From assembly GCF_000968685.2 (NCBI RefSeq), contig NZ_LAKD02000052.1, positions 1 to 64,000 on the forward strand: a stretch of DNA of 64,000 bases, in the 5' to 3' direction. Shown here in pieces: positions 44,293 to 53,365 of the stretch. Position 1 is the stretch's first letter; every line of letters starts with the position of its first letter. Position numbers and translations under genes: made by a program. Below the pieces are notes generated by a model that did not search any database, had not been told where the DNA came from, and saw only the letters and a program-made list of their open reading frames with translations. The DNA comes from Streptomyces antioxidans (GTDB lineage: Bacteria; Actinomycetota; Actinomycetes; Streptomycetales; Streptomycetaceae).

Positions 44293-44934
44293 ATGGCCAG
44301 GCCGGTGTCGAATCCGCTGTTCGCCCGCATCTATCCGCGGATCAACGCCGTGGCCGAGGCCCACGGGTCGCTTGACCACCGCCGGGAGCTCCTTGCGGGC
44401 ACACGCGGCAGGGTGGTGGAGATCGGTGCGGGCACGGGCGCGAACTTCCGGCACTATCCCCCGGAGGTCGACCAGGTCATCGCGGTGGAACCGGAGCCTA
44501 GACTGCGCGCCATGGCCGAGCGGGCCGCCGCCGATGGCGTTGCGCCGGTGGAGGTCCGCGGCGGCCGGGCGGAGCACCTGCCGGTCGAGGACGCCAGCGC
44601 GGACGTGGCGGTGATGTCGCTCGTCCTGTGCACGATCGCCGACGTGCCCAGCGCACTCGCCGAGGCCGCACGCGTTCTCAAGCCCTCCGGTGAACTGCGC
44701 TTCTACGAACACGTCCGCTCACCGCATCGCCGTCTCCTCCGAACCCAGCGGATGCTCGCCCCCTTCTGGCGCCTGTTCGGCGGTGGATGCCATCTGACCC
44801 GGGACACGGAGCGTGCCATCACCGACGCGGGTTTCACCGTCCAGGACGTGCGCCGCTTCGACTTCCTCATCAACGGGCGGGCCCATCCGTCCGCACCGTC
44901 GATCATCGGAACCGCCCGACCGCCGACCGCCTAA
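44293..44934 (+). CDS. Class I SAM-dependent methyltransferase
   Basis: A 213-residue methyltransferase with motif I VVEIGAGTGANFRHYP near residue 41, acidic motif II VIAVEPEPRLRAMA near 63 and motif IV ASADVAVMSLVLCTIADV near 101. It resembles the UbiE/phosphatidylethanolamine methyltransferase-like small enzymes often found alone in Streptomyces; the substrate is unknown. GGAG precedes the ATG at 44293. It lies 155 bases after entF without an iron box and is probably not part of the siderophore unit. Confidence 0.87.
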   Translation: MARPVSNPLFARIYPRINAVAEAHGSLDHRRELLAGTRGRVVEIGAGTGANFRHYPPEVDQVIAVEPEPRLRAMAERAAADGVAPVEVRGGRAEHLPVEDASADVAVMSLVLCTIADVPSALAEAARVLKPSGELRFYEHVRSPHRRLLRTQRMLAPFWRLFGGGCHLTRDTERAITDAGFTVQDVRRFDFLINGRAHPSAPSIIGTARPPTA

Positions 44935-44997
44935 CCTCACCGCCATCGAGCATATGGTTGGATTCCACCAGGTGAACTCGGAGGACTTGGGGACAAG

Positions 44998-45486
44998 ATG
45001 GCGGGTCGTGCGGTGCTCTTCGCCCTCGATGACAAGGACGCGGCCCGTCTGCTGGCCGCCCAGGACGACAACGGCGTGTTGGAACTCATCGAAGAGCTCG
45101 AGGAAGGCTGGGACCGCACCCGGCTCTGCGAGCTCGACAAGTCCTGGGACGCGCTGCACCGCTGTCTGACGGACGGCGATCTGGCCTACGACAACGGCGA
45201 CTTCCCGCTCTCCCACGCCATCCTCGGCGGGCGGCTCCTGCACGAGGACGACTACATCGTCTCCTACGTCAGCCCGGACCAGGTCCACGAGATCGCGGCC
45301 GCCCTGGCCCCCCTCGACGAGCATTGGCTACGGGACCGCTTCGCCACGCTCACCTTCGAGGACTACCAGGGCTCCGGCGACACGGAGGACATCGCCTACA
45401 CCCTGGCCTTCCTGCCCGAACTCACGGACTTCTACCGCGCGGCGGCACAGGACGACCGGGCAGTGATCTTCACCGTTGACCAGTAG
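44998..45486 (+). CDS. DUF1877-family protein
   Basis: A 162-residue acidic protein matching the DUF1877 pattern: DKSWDALHRCLTDGDL near residue 47, HAILGGRLLHEDDYIVSYV near 70 and YTLAFLPELTDFYR near 140. The family is widespread and has no established function; it is often linked to immunity-like or YfbM-type proteins. It starts with ATG at 44998 after GAGGACTTGGGGACAAG, an indistinct ribosome-binding site. Confidence 0.8.
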   Translation: MAGRAVLFALDDKDAARLLAAQDDNGVLELIEELEEGWDRTRLCELDKSWDALHRCLTDGDLAYDNGDFPLSHAILGGRLLHEDDYIVSYVSPDQVHEIAAALAPLDEHWLRDRFATLTFEDYQGSGDTEDIAYTLAFLPELTDFYRAAAQDDRAVIFTVDQ

Positions 45487-45523
45487 GCCGGGGCCGATGG
45501 GCCGGGGGTGCGGCGGGTCATGG

Positions 45524-47056
45524 TCACCGGGTGGCCATCCCTCGCGTCGCGCCCGCCCAGGCGGCGAGGGCGGTGACCCGCTCGGCGCGCCGTGCGTCCG
45601 GCTCGGTGCCGCGGGTGGCCCAGGCGATGTGTCCGTCGGGGCGGACGAGCACTTCGGTGACCCCGTCCAGTTCCGGATGACCGTCGTGCCGGGCGGTGGT
45701 GACGGCGGTGACCCGCGAGTCCCACCCGGCGTCGACCGTCTGCCCCAAGCCGGCGTCTCCGGCGAGGCCGAGGAGGACGAAGTGGCCCCGGGTGAACAAC
45801 TCGTAGGCCCGTGTCGCCGCCGACGAGGGGTCGGTGAGTCCGATGTCGGGCAGCCGCCGGCCCACCAGCGGGTCGGCGGCGTGGGCGTCGCTGGCCGAGT
45901 AACTGGTGGCGAGTGCGGAAACCTGGCCGGCGATCCGGCGATTGACCTCCGGAATGCCCAGCAGTTCGTCCAGCAGTCCGCGCAGGGCGGCGGTGGGGCG
46001 GTGATACCGCGGGACGAGCGTCAGCTCCGCGAGCAGGGTCTGCACCTCGGTGTTCTCGGTGACGGCTCGCCCGACCGGCCGGCGCTCGGCGTCGTAGCCG
46101 TCCAGCAGACCGGGCGGCGCCCAGCCGTTGATCTCGGCGGCCAGCTTCCACCCCAGGTTCATGGCGTCCTGGAGACCCGTGTTCAGCCCTTGGCCGGCCG
46201 CGGGGAAATGGATGTGGGCGGCATCGCCCGCTAGGAGAACGCGGCCGCGCCGGTAGCCGTCCGCGAGCCGGGTGGCGTTGCCGAAGCGGGACAGCCACCG
46301 CGGCTCGGCGACCCCGAGGTCGGAGCCGCAGATCCGGGTCAGCGACGTACGGAACTCCGCCAGGGACACGGGCACAGCGCTCGGGGTGCGCATCCGCTCC
46401 GGATCCAGGTACACCAGCCGGGTCAGTCCACCGTCCAAGGGCGCCACCAGCACGCCGCCCGCCCGTGCCCGGTCGAGCGCGGCCGGATCGGCGTCGACCA
46501 CCGCGAAGTCCCCGAGCACGCCGGTCAACGTCTCATCCGCGCCGGGGAAGGCGATACCGGCGGCCTCGCGCACCCCGCTGCGACCGCCGTCGCACCCGAC
46601 GACATACCGCGCGCGCAGGGTCTCGGCACGGCCGTCCGGTCCGCGGACCTGCACCTCGACGCCGTCCGTGCCCTGGCGGAGACCGGTGCCCTCATAGCCG
46701 CGGGTGATCTCCACCCCCAGCTCCAACGCCCGCTCCTGGAGCAGGAATTCGGTACGCGCCTGGGGGAGGAACAGGGTGTAGCCGTGCCGACTGTCGAGCG
46801 CGGCGAAGTCGAGCCGGGTGTCCAGGCCCGCGAAGTGCCAGCCCGACACCGTACGGCCGAGCGCGAGGAACCGGGGCGCCAGGCCGCGCAGGTCCATCAG
46901 CTCCACACTGCGCGGATGCAGGGTCAGCGCACGGGAGTCCCGCTGCGGCTCGGTGCGCCGCTCGATGATCCGCGTACGGACGCCTGCCAGCGCCAGTTCG
47001 CAGGCGAGCATCAGACCGGTCGGTCCGGCACCGACGACGATCACATCGGCATGCAT
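45524..47056 (-). CDS. FAD-dependent aromatic monooxygenase
   Basis: The 510-residue product belongs to the PHBH-fold class A flavin hydroxylases. It has the FAD loop VIVVGAGPTGLMLACELALA at the N-terminus, the DG motif CDGGRSGVREAAG near residue 165, and RVLLAGDAAHIHFPAAGQGL near 285 with the second FAD motif GD. A C-terminal thioredoxin-like domain (about 400-510), as in polyketide hydroxylases such as PgaE/RdmE, is present. It may act on aromatic drugs or phenols; rifampicin-type hydroxylases share this form. The ATG at 47056 has GGGAGGG upstream; an alternative at 47083 falls in the operator. It diverges from its TetR. Confidence 0.9.
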   Translation of the reverse strand: MHADVIVVGAGPTGLMLACELALAGVRTRIIERRTEPQRDSRALTLHPRSVELMDLRGLAPRFLALGRTVSGWHFAGLDTRLDFAALDSRHGYTLFLPQARTEFLLQERALELGVEITRGYEGTGLRQGTDGVEVQVRGPDGRAETLRARYVVGCDGGRSGVREAAGIAFPGADETLTGVLGDFAVVDADPAALDRARAGGVLVAPLDGGLTRLVYLDPERMRTPSAVPVSLAEFRTSLTRICGSDLGVAEPRWLSRFGNATRLADGYRRGRVLLAGDAAHIHFPAAGQGLNTGLQDAMNLGWKLAAEINGWAPPGLLDGYDAERRPVGRAVTENTEVQTLLAELTLVPRYHRPTAALRGLLDELLGIPEVNRRIAGQVSALATSYSASDAHAADPLVGRRLPDIGLTDPSSAATRAYELFTRGHFVLLGLAGDAGLGQTVDAGWDSRVTAVTTARHDGHPELDGVTEVLVRPDGHIAWATRGTEPDARRAERVTALAAWAGATRGMATR

Positions 47057-47074
47057 GGCCAGGGCCCTCCCTTT

Positions 47075-47106
47075 AGTGAACAACGTTCACGAGAACGCTG
47101 TTCACT
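47075..47106. promoter_or_regulatory. TetR-type operator between monooxygenase and regulator
   Basis: A 32-base inverted repeat with perfect outer arms AGTGAACA and TGTTCACT and inner arms GTTC/GAAC around ACGA. It lies between the divergent monooxygenase and TetR genes, 18 bases from the first and 12 from the second, so binding would repress both. Confidence 0.85.
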
Positions 47107-47118
47107 ATAGTGGGGCCC

Positions 47119-47805
47119 ATGAGTTCCACGTCAAGTCCCGGCCGGGGCAGACCCGCCCGGCTCGACCGGTCGGGCACCGTCGACACCGCCCTGCAGCTGC
47201 TGGACGCCCTCGGCCTCGACGACCTGACCATGCGCCGCCTGGCCGACTCCCTGGGCGTGCGGGCCGGGGCGCTCTACCGCCACTTCGCCACCAAGCACGA
47301 CCTGCTGACCGCGATGGCCGAACGGATGCTGGCCGACATCCCGGCACCCCGTGAGAACGGCGACTGGGACGAGCGCCTGGCCGACCTCGCCCGAGCGTTG
47401 CGCACGGCGCTGCTCACCCACCGCGACGGCGCTCGCGTCTTCGCCGGTACGCACTCGACGGGGGCGCACACCCTGCACTTCTCCGACACCGTGACCGGCG
47501 TACTGCGCGAGGCGGGCTTCACCGATGAGGACGCGGCTCGCACCCTGATGGCGGTGGCCAACTTCACGGTCGGTCACACCCTGGAGGAACAGGCCGCCCT
47601 CCGGCCCGCCGACGAAGCGGACGCGGACCCCGAACGGCTGCGCCAGGCCGTGGAGTCGGGGCCGTTCCCGCACCTCGTCGCCGCCCTGCCCACCCTCACC
47701 GGCACCGACTTCACGGCCCACTTCGAATTCGGCCTGCGCCTGCTCATCCAGGGCCTGCGGGCGCTCGGCGGATCCGGCGCCCGGCGGGGCCCAGGCGCGA
47801 ACTAG
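47119..47805 (+). CDS. TetR-family regulator (TetR_C type) of the monooxygenase
   Basis: A 228-residue regulator of the TetR(A)/TetR_C subgroup. Helix-turn-helix LTMRRLADSLGVRAGALYRH near residue 40; the C-terminal half has FTVGHTLEEQAAL, the loop that closes the drug pocket in TetR. An antibiotic or aromatic ligand that is also a substrate of the monooxygenase is a reasonable guess. The ATG at 47119 is preferred; a GTG at 47110 is possible. Confidence 0.9.
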   Translation: MSSTSSPGRGRPARLDRSGTVDTALQLLDALGLDDLTMRRLADSLGVRAGALYRHFATKHDLLTAMAERMLADIPAPRENGDWDERLADLARALRTALLTHRDGARVFAGTHSTGAHTLHFSDTVTGVLREAGFTDEDAARTLMAVANFTVGHTLEEQAALRPADEADADPERLRQAVESGPFPHLVAALPTLTGTDFTAHFEFGLRLLIQGLRALGGSGARRGPGAN

Positions 47806-47886
47806 TCGGACCGGGCCAGGACGAGGACGGGCGCCGCCGCCCGTACCGGCAAAACGGCCCCCGGGACCAGCGGGTCGAACCGCCGG

Positions 47887-48669
47887 TCAGGCCGGGTTCC
47901 GCGCGGCGAGAACCAGCTCCAGATGCCCGTCGATCACCGTCTCGGTGTCCCTCTCGCAATGCGTGACCGCCAGGGCGTGCGCACGCGCGGCATCGCCCGC
48001 GGCGATGGCATCGACGATCTCCGCGTGCTCCCGCGCCGCCGCCACGGCCCGCGGGTCATCCGCGGGCGGCATCCACAGCAGCGGCGTCAACTCACCCTGG
48101 ATCTGCACGGTGGAGGCCACCAGGCGCCGCGACTGGGCGGCGACCCCCAAGCCGATGTGGAAGCGGCTGTCATTGCGGCGCAGCGCGTCGACGCTGTCGG
48201 CCAGCCGGAACTCCTCGCTCAGACCGCGCAGCCGCTGCACGTCCTCGTCGTCCGCCCGCAGTGCCGCTAGCCGGGCCGACGCGGTGGTCACGGCCGAACA
48301 GAAGTCGCCCAGATCGCGCAGCTCTTCGGTGCTCCTCTCGCGCAGCCGCCGCCTCGCCTCCTCGACGGGCACGGCCGCGGTGCCGCACACGATGCTGCCC
48401 CCGCCACGACCGCGACGGGTCGCGATCAGACCGCGAGAACGCAGAGAGGCCAGCGCCTGACGCAGGGTGATGGTCGACACACCGAGCTGGGTCGCCAGCT
48501 CCGCCTCCGAGGGCAGCCGTTCACCGTCGTTGAGGAGGCCGATCGTGATGGCCGTCTCCAGCTGATGCGTCACCTGCTCCGCCAGCGCCCTGCCGTCCGG
48601 CTCGCTCGGCGCGAGAAGGCCGATGTATCCGGCGGTGACCGTGCCCGCGTCTTCGGTCCCTTGTGTCAC
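47887..48669 (-). CDS. GntR-family regulator (FadR subfamily)
   Basis: A 260-residue regulator: winged helix-turn-helix at about residues 30-95 (LPSEAELATQLGVSTITLRQ) and an all-helical FCD effector domain, where His residues in NDSRFHIGLG and near REHAEIVDAI could bind a metal and carboxylate. It diverges from the aldehyde dehydrogenase operon and probably represses it in the absence of a carboxylic or amine metabolite. The GTG at 48669 has GAGGA almost touching it, an unusually short spacing, so the true start is uncertain. Confidence 0.88.
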   Translation of the reverse strand: MTQGTEDAGTVTAGYIGLLAPSEPDGRALAEQVTHQLETAITIGLLNDGERLPSEAELATQLGVSTITLRQALASLRSRGLIATRRGRGGGSIVCGTAAVPVEEARRRLRERSTEELRDLGDFCSAVTTASARLAALRADDEDVQRLRGLSEEFRLADSVDALRRNDSRFHIGLGVAAQSRRLVASTVQIQGELTPLLWMPPADDPRAVAAAREHAEIVDAIAAGDAARAHALAVTHCERDTETVIDGHLELVLAARNPA

Positions 48670-48800
48670 TCCTCAAGATTAGGTCCTGTCCGAGCGGTCT
48701 TTGGGCGGGACAGAGCCTTGACGGCCACGCCGCCCCCAGCCAAACTCTTTAAACGCAACTAATAAATGTTTTTTCTTGAGCGACTGCTCGGAGGAACGAC
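48670..48800. promoter_or_regulatory. Divergent GntR/aldehyde dehydrogenase promoter region
   Basis: This 131-base gap has an AT-rich stretch at about 48738-48779, including AAAC-N13-GTTT arms, unlike the GC-rich surroundings, and a CTGTCC/GGACAG inverted repeat at about 48687-48714. Promoters and a GntR site are expected here; no canonical FadR-type GT-N-AC box is clear. Confidence 0.5.
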
Positions 48801-50312
48801 ATGACCCAGTCAGCAGCAGCCCCCCTCCACGGAGCCATCCGCCGCAGCGACGACCCGGCCGTGATCGATCCCGGCGATCTCCCCCCGTTCGGCCACTTCA
48901 TCGACGGAACGTTCCGCCCCGGCAGCTCCGGCCATGCCAGGGACATCATCAACCCCAGCGACGGAGAGCCCTTCGCGCGGGCGGTGGAAGGAACGGCTGA
49001 GGATGTCAACCTGGCCGTCACCGCCGCCCTGGCCGCGAAGCGCTCCTGGAGCGCCAAGACGCCCAAGGAACGGTCGGAGGTCCTGCACCGGATCGCGGAC
49101 CGGGTCGAGGAGCACGCCGAGCGGATCGCACGGCTGGAGTCGGCCAATACCGGCAAGCCCCTGCTGGTCTCCCGCGACGATGTCGAACAGGTCGTCGACG
49201 CCTTCCGCTTCATGGCGGGCGCCACTCGGGCGCTGACCCAGGCTCCGGCGGGCGAATACGTCGACCAGCACCTGTCGGTGATGGTGCGGGAGCCGCTCGG
49301 CGTCATCGGAGTGATCACGCCGTGGAACTATCCCCTGCTCATGGCCGTGTGGAAGATCGCCCCGATCCTCGCGGCCGGAAACACCTGTGTGCTCAAGCCG
49401 TCCGAGCAGACGCCGCTGACCACGCTGAAGCTCGTCGAATGCTGCGCCGACCTGCTGCCGGACGGGGTGCTGAACATCGTCACGGGCGACGGCCCGGTGG
49501 TCGGCCAGCGGTTGGCCGACCATCCGCGGATCGACATGGTGGCTCTGACCGGCAGCGTCGCCGCGGGCCGCGCGATCGCCCGCACCGCAGCCACCACACT
49601 CAAACGGGTGCACCTGGAACTCGGAGGCAAGGCTCCGGTCCTCGTCTTCCCGGACGCCGACCTCGCCGGTGCGGCGGCCGCCCTGCGCACGGCCGGGTTC
49701 TGGAACTCCGGACAGGAGTGTGGTGCCGCCTGCCGGGTGCTGGTCCATGAATCCGTGGCCGCCGATTTCACCGCGCACCTGGTCCGCGAGGCGGCCACCC
49801 TGGTCGTGGGCGACCCCGGCGCCGGGGAGGACGTCGAGATCGGCCCCCTGGTCTCCCGGGCCCACTTCGAACGCGTCAGCCGCCACCTCGAGAACGCGCG
49901 TGCCGAGGGCGTCTCCACCGCCCTGGGCGGGACACCCGACGACGGGCGCGGCTACTTCGTGCCCCCCACCGTCCTCGCCGACGTCCCCCAGGGCGCCGAA
50001 TGCACCCGCGAGGAGATCTTCGGGCCGGTCGTCACGGTCGAGACCTTCGCCGACGAGGAGGAAGCCGTCTCCCGCGCCAACGACACCCCCTACGGTCTGT
50101 CGGCCTCCGTGTGGACGGACGACGCCCGCCGCGGCCTCACCCTTCCCGGCCGGCTCGACTTCGGCACCGTCTGGGTCAACAACCATCTCGTCCTGGCCAG
50201 TGAACTGCCCTGGTCCGGTTTCAAGTCCTCCGGCTACGGCCGTGACCTCTCCGTCTACGCGCTGGACGACTTCTCCCGCACCAAGCACGTCATGCACCAC
50301 CGCGGCGGCTGA
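48801..50312 (+). CDS. NAD(P)-dependent aldehyde dehydrogenase (aminoaldehyde type)
   Basis: The 503-residue product is a class I/II aldehyde dehydrogenase. PWNYPLLMAVWKIAPILAAG near residue 175, VALTGSVAAGRAIA near 253, catalytic Glu in LELGGKAP near 275 and catalytic Cys in NSGQECGAACR near 308 are visible. The Cys-Gly-Ala context and Asn-Ser-Gly-Gln block resemble betaine-aldehyde and gamma-aminobutyraldehyde dehydrogenases. With the following amine/amino-acid permease, oxidation of an aminoaldehyde is likely. GGAGG precedes the ATG at 48801. It is the first gene of a GntR-controlled operon. Confidence 0.92.
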   Translation: MTQSAAAPLHGAIRRSDDPAVIDPGDLPPFGHFIDGTFRPGSSGHARDIINPSDGEPFARAVEGTAEDVNLAVTAALAAKRSWSAKTPKERSEVLHRIADRVEEHAERIARLESANTGKPLLVSRDDVEQVVDAFRFMAGATRALTQAPAGEYVDQHLSVMVREPLGVIGVITPWNYPLLMAVWKIAPILAAGNTCVLKPSEQTPLTTLKLVECCADLLPDGVLNIVTGDGPVVGQRLADHPRIDMVALTGSVAAGRAIARTAATTLKRVHLELGGKAPVLVFPDADLAGAAAALRTAGFWNSGQECGAACRVLVHESVAADFTAHLVREAATLVVGDPGAGEDVEIGPLVSRAHFERVSRHLENARAEGVSTALGGTPDDGRGYFVPPTVLADVPQGAECTREEIFGPVVTVETFADEEEAVSRANDTPYGLSASVWTDDARRGLTLPGRLDFGTVWVNNHLVLASELPWSGFKSSGYGRDLSVYALDDFSRTKHVMHHRGG

Positions 50313-50354
50313 CCGCGCCCCACCCGCCCGTCCCCGGAATTCGTGGAGGTCACC

Positions 50355-51623
50355 GTGCCCACCTCGCGTTACGCCATCCCGCCCATCCCGTTCGACACCG
50401 AGAAGCCGTGGACCAACTGGGGCGGCAACCAGTCCTGTTCACCGGCCTTCACCGTCCGGCCGCGCGACGAACGAGAAGTCCTCGACGTCGTACGGTTCGC
50501 CATACGTGAGGGCCTGCCCGTCCGGGCCGCGGGCGCGGGCCACTCCTTCACCCCGATCGTGCAGACGGGCGGTGTCCTCATCGACACCGCGTCGCTCACC
50601 GGGGTCACCGGCGTGGACACCGCCACCCACCGGGTCCGCATGCTCGGCGGCACCCGGCTCAGCGACCTGGGCGACGTCCTGTGGGACAAGGGCCTCTCCC
50701 TCGCCAATCAGGGCGACATCGACAAGCAGGCGATGGCGGGCGCCGTCTCCACCGCCACCCATGGCTCGGGCATCGGCCTGGGGAGCTTCTCCTCGACCGT
50801 GCGCTGGGTCAAGCTCGTCACCGGACACGGCGAGATCGTTGAGATCGGCGAGGACAACCTCCGCGAACTGCACGCCGCCCAGGTGGCCCTCGGCACCCTC
50901 GGCGTCGTCGTCGAACTCGAACTGCAGGCCGTGCCGCGCTACCACCTCGCCGAACAGATCACGTACCCCGGCTGGCAGGAGACGGTCTCCGGCTGGCAGG
51001 AGAACATCGCCAACCACCGCCACTACTCATTCATCTGGTGTCCGCGCGATGAGTCCGCGTCGCTCTACGAACTGCCCACACCCGCGGGCGAGTCCATGGT
51101 GGACCGCTGCTACACCAAGCGCTACCAGGCGACCGAGCTATCGGAACCCGACGGCATCGTCACCACCGAAGGTGCCCGCCGGGACCGCGCCTACCGCATC
51201 TACGCCGGGGGATTCATGATCCCCTTCCATGAGATGGAGTACTACGTCCCCGCGGAGAAGGGCCAGGAGGCGGTCACGGCCGTACGCGACCTGCTGCTCA
51301 CCACCCACACCGACCAGCGGTACCCGCTGGAGGTCCGCTGGGTGAAGGGCGACCAGGGCCTCATCTCCCCCTTCCACGGCCGTGACACCACGGTCCTGTC
51401 GGTATCCGGAGCACCCGGCACCGATTACTGGCCCTATCTGCGGGACGTGGACGCCCTCCTCGAGGACTTCGAGGCGCGGCCACACTGGGGAAAGATCCAC
51501 TTCCTCACACGGGACCGGGTCCGGGCCATCTACCCCGAGTACGACACCTTCGTCAGCGTGCGCCGGACGTACGACCCCAGCGGTGTGTTCCTCAACGACA
51601 GCCTCCGCCAGCTCTTCGGCTGA
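50355..51623 (+). CDS. FAD-linked oxidase, alditol/gulonolactone oxidase family
   Basis: A 422-residue oxidase of the VAO type. The PCMH FAD domain fills about residues 20-200; AAGAGHSFTPI near residue 56 contains the His that binds FAD covalently in this family, and the C-terminal ALO domain ends in HWGKIHF and YDPSGVFLND. It would oxidise a sugar alcohol, aldonolactone or another primary alcohol to the aldehyde or ketone with oxygen. Supplying an aldehyde to the neighbouring dehydrogenase would give a two-step alcohol-to-acid path; this is inference. GGAGG places the start at the GTG 50355. Confidence 0.87.
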   Translation: MPTSRYAIPPIPFDTEKPWTNWGGNQSCSPAFTVRPRDEREVLDVVRFAIREGLPVRAAGAGHSFTPIVQTGGVLIDTASLTGVTGVDTATHRVRMLGGTRLSDLGDVLWDKGLSLANQGDIDKQAMAGAVSTATHGSGIGLGSFSSTVRWVKLVTGHGEIVEIGEDNLRELHAAQVALGTLGVVVELELQAVPRYHLAEQITYPGWQETVSGWQENIANHRHYSFIWCPRDESASLYELPTPAGESMVDRCYTKRYQATELSEPDGIVTTEGARRDRAYRIYAGGFMIPFHEMEYYVPAEKGQEAVTAVRDLLLTTHTDQRYPLEVRWVKGDQGLISPFHGRDTTVLSVSGAPGTDYWPYLRDVDALLEDFEARPHWGKIHFLTRDRVRAIYPEYDTFVSVRRTYDPSGVFLNDSLRQLFG

Positions 51624-51646
51624 CCTCTCTAGATCAGGAGAACACC

Positions 51647-53254
51647 ATGAGCTCCCACAGCGGACAGGACAACGACGGCGTCGCTGAATTCGGGTACGCC
51701 CCCAGCCTTGACCGCAGCATCGGCAAGTTCGCCAGCTTCGCGGCCGGAGTCAGCTACATCTCCATCCTCACCGGCGTCTTCCAGCTCTTCTACTTCGGCT
51801 ACGGCTCCGGAGGGCCCGCCTATGTGTGGTCCTGGCCCCTGGTCTTCGTCGGCCAGGTCATGGTCGCCCTGTGCTTCGCGGAGCTGGCCAGCCGCTATCC
51901 GGTCGCCGGGTCGGTCTACAACTGGGCCAAGAAGCTCTCCACCCCCACCACCTCCTGGCTCGCGGGATGGCTGCTGCTCATCTCCTCCATCTGCACCGTC
52001 GGCGCGGTCGCCCTCGCCTATCAGATCACCCTGCCCCAGATCTGGCACGGCTTCCAGATCGTCGGTGACGGCACCGGAACCTACGACTTCTCCGTCAACG
52101 GCGTCATCCTCGCCGGACTGCTCGTCGTCTCCACCACCCTCATCAACGCCTTCGGCGTCCGGCTCACCGCCATCGTCAACAGCGTCGGCGTCTTCGTCGA
52201 ACTCATCGCCGCCGTCCTGCTCGTCGTCGCGCTCGCCCTGCACATCACCCGCGGGCCCGGGGTGCTGCTGGACACCCACGGCCTCGGAAGGGGGCAGCAC
52301 TTCGGCTACGCCGGGGCCTTCCTGGTCGCCACGCTCGCCTCCGCGTTCGTGATGTTCGGCTTCGACACCGCCAGCTCCCTGGGAGAGGAGACGGTCGACC
52401 CCAAGCGCACCGCTCCCCGCGCCATCATCCGGGCCGTCACCGCATCCTTCGCCCTGGGCGGCCTGCTGCTGGTGTTCGGCCTCCTCGCGGCACCGGACCT
52501 CGGCGACCCCAAACTGGGCTCGGCCGACGGCGGCCTGCAGTACGTGGTCCTGTCCATCCTCGGCGGTCCACTCGGCAAGGCGTTCCTGATCTGTGTCGTC
52601 GTGGCGATCACCGTATGCACCCTCGCCATCCAGGCCGCCGCCATCCGGACCCTCTTCGCCATGGCCCGCGACGGCAACCTCCCTTTCAGCTCCTGGCTCG
52701 GGCGGGTCCACCCCGTCCGGAAGACACCCACCAACGCGGCCATCACCATCGGTGTCCTCGCCATCGCCACCCTCGTGGTGAACGTCAAGGAACCCGCGAT
52801 CTTCACGATCCTCACCAGCATCGGCATCGTCCTGATCTACGCCTCCTACCTGCTGGTCACCGCGCCCATGCTGCGCCACCGGCTGCGCGGGGGCGAGCCG
52901 GTCAGCGATCCGGCCAGGGGCGAGTTCTCCCTCGGGCGCTGGGGCCTGATCGTCAACATCGTCGCGGTGCTCAGGGGCGCCGTCATGATCGTCAACCTGA
53001 TCTGGCCCCGCGCCGAGGTCTACAACTCCACCGCCCCCTACCACTGGTACCTGCGCTGGGGAGGAGTCCTGTTCGTCGGCGGCATCACGCTGATCGGACT
53101 GCTGATGTACCGGCTCAGGATCCGCCACCGCACCGGGGTCCTGGCCGAACACTCCCTGGCCGGGGCGGCGGGTCCGGCGGTCAGCCCGGTCCGGCCCGGC
53201 GATCGCCGGGACCCCGCGGCCGAGCCGGTCGGCGCCGAGAAACCCGTTCCGTAG
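51647..53254 (+). CDS. APC-family amino acid/amine permease
   Basis: The 535-residue transporter has about 12 hydrophobic segments. The first, at about 25-45 (FAAGVSYISILTGVFQLF), carries the substrate backbone-binding Gly-x-Ser region, and FGFDTASSLGEETVDPKRTA near residue 238 is typical of the ACT/bacterial GABA-permease branch. The C-terminal 40 residues are Pro-rich and cytoplasmic. It probably imports an amine or amino acid broken down by the upstream enzymes. AGGAG precedes the ATG at 51647. Confidence 0.92.
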   Translation: MSSHSGQDNDGVAEFGYAPSLDRSIGKFASFAAGVSYISILTGVFQLFYFGYGSGGPAYVWSWPLVFVGQVMVALCFAELASRYPVAGSVYNWAKKLSTPTTSWLAGWLLLISSICTVGAVALAYQITLPQIWHGFQIVGDGTGTYDFSVNGVILAGLLVVSTTLINAFGVRLTAIVNSVGVFVELIAAVLLVVALALHITRGPGVLLDTHGLGRGQHFGYAGAFLVATLASAFVMFGFDTASSLGEETVDPKRTAPRAIIRAVTASFALGGLLLVFGLLAAPDLGDPKLGSADGGLQYVVLSILGGPLGKAFLICVVVAITVCTLAIQAAAIRTLFAMARDGNLPFSSWLGRVHPVRKTPTNAAITIGVLAIATLVVNVKEPAIFTILTSIGIVLIYASYLLVTAPMLRHRLRGGEPVSDPARGEFSLGRWGLIVNIVAVLRGAVMIVNLIWPRAEVYNSTAPYHWYLRWGGVLFVGGITLIGLLMYRLRIRHRTGVLAEHSLAGAAGPAVSPVRPGDRRDPAAEPVGAEKPVP

Positions 53255-53365
53255 CGGACCGGCTCCCCACCGTGGCCGGGTGCTCCCCGCCGTGGCCGGG
53301 GGCGGCCATCCATCCGCCCCGGCTGTAGGTTGGCCCGCACTGGTTCCTGCCCCCGGGGAGCGTCC

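Noticed and set aside
48687..48714. Insertion-sequence end
   Set aside because: The CTGTCC/GGACAG inverted repeat is short and no transposase fragment or target duplication is visible; treated as a possible regulatory repeat.
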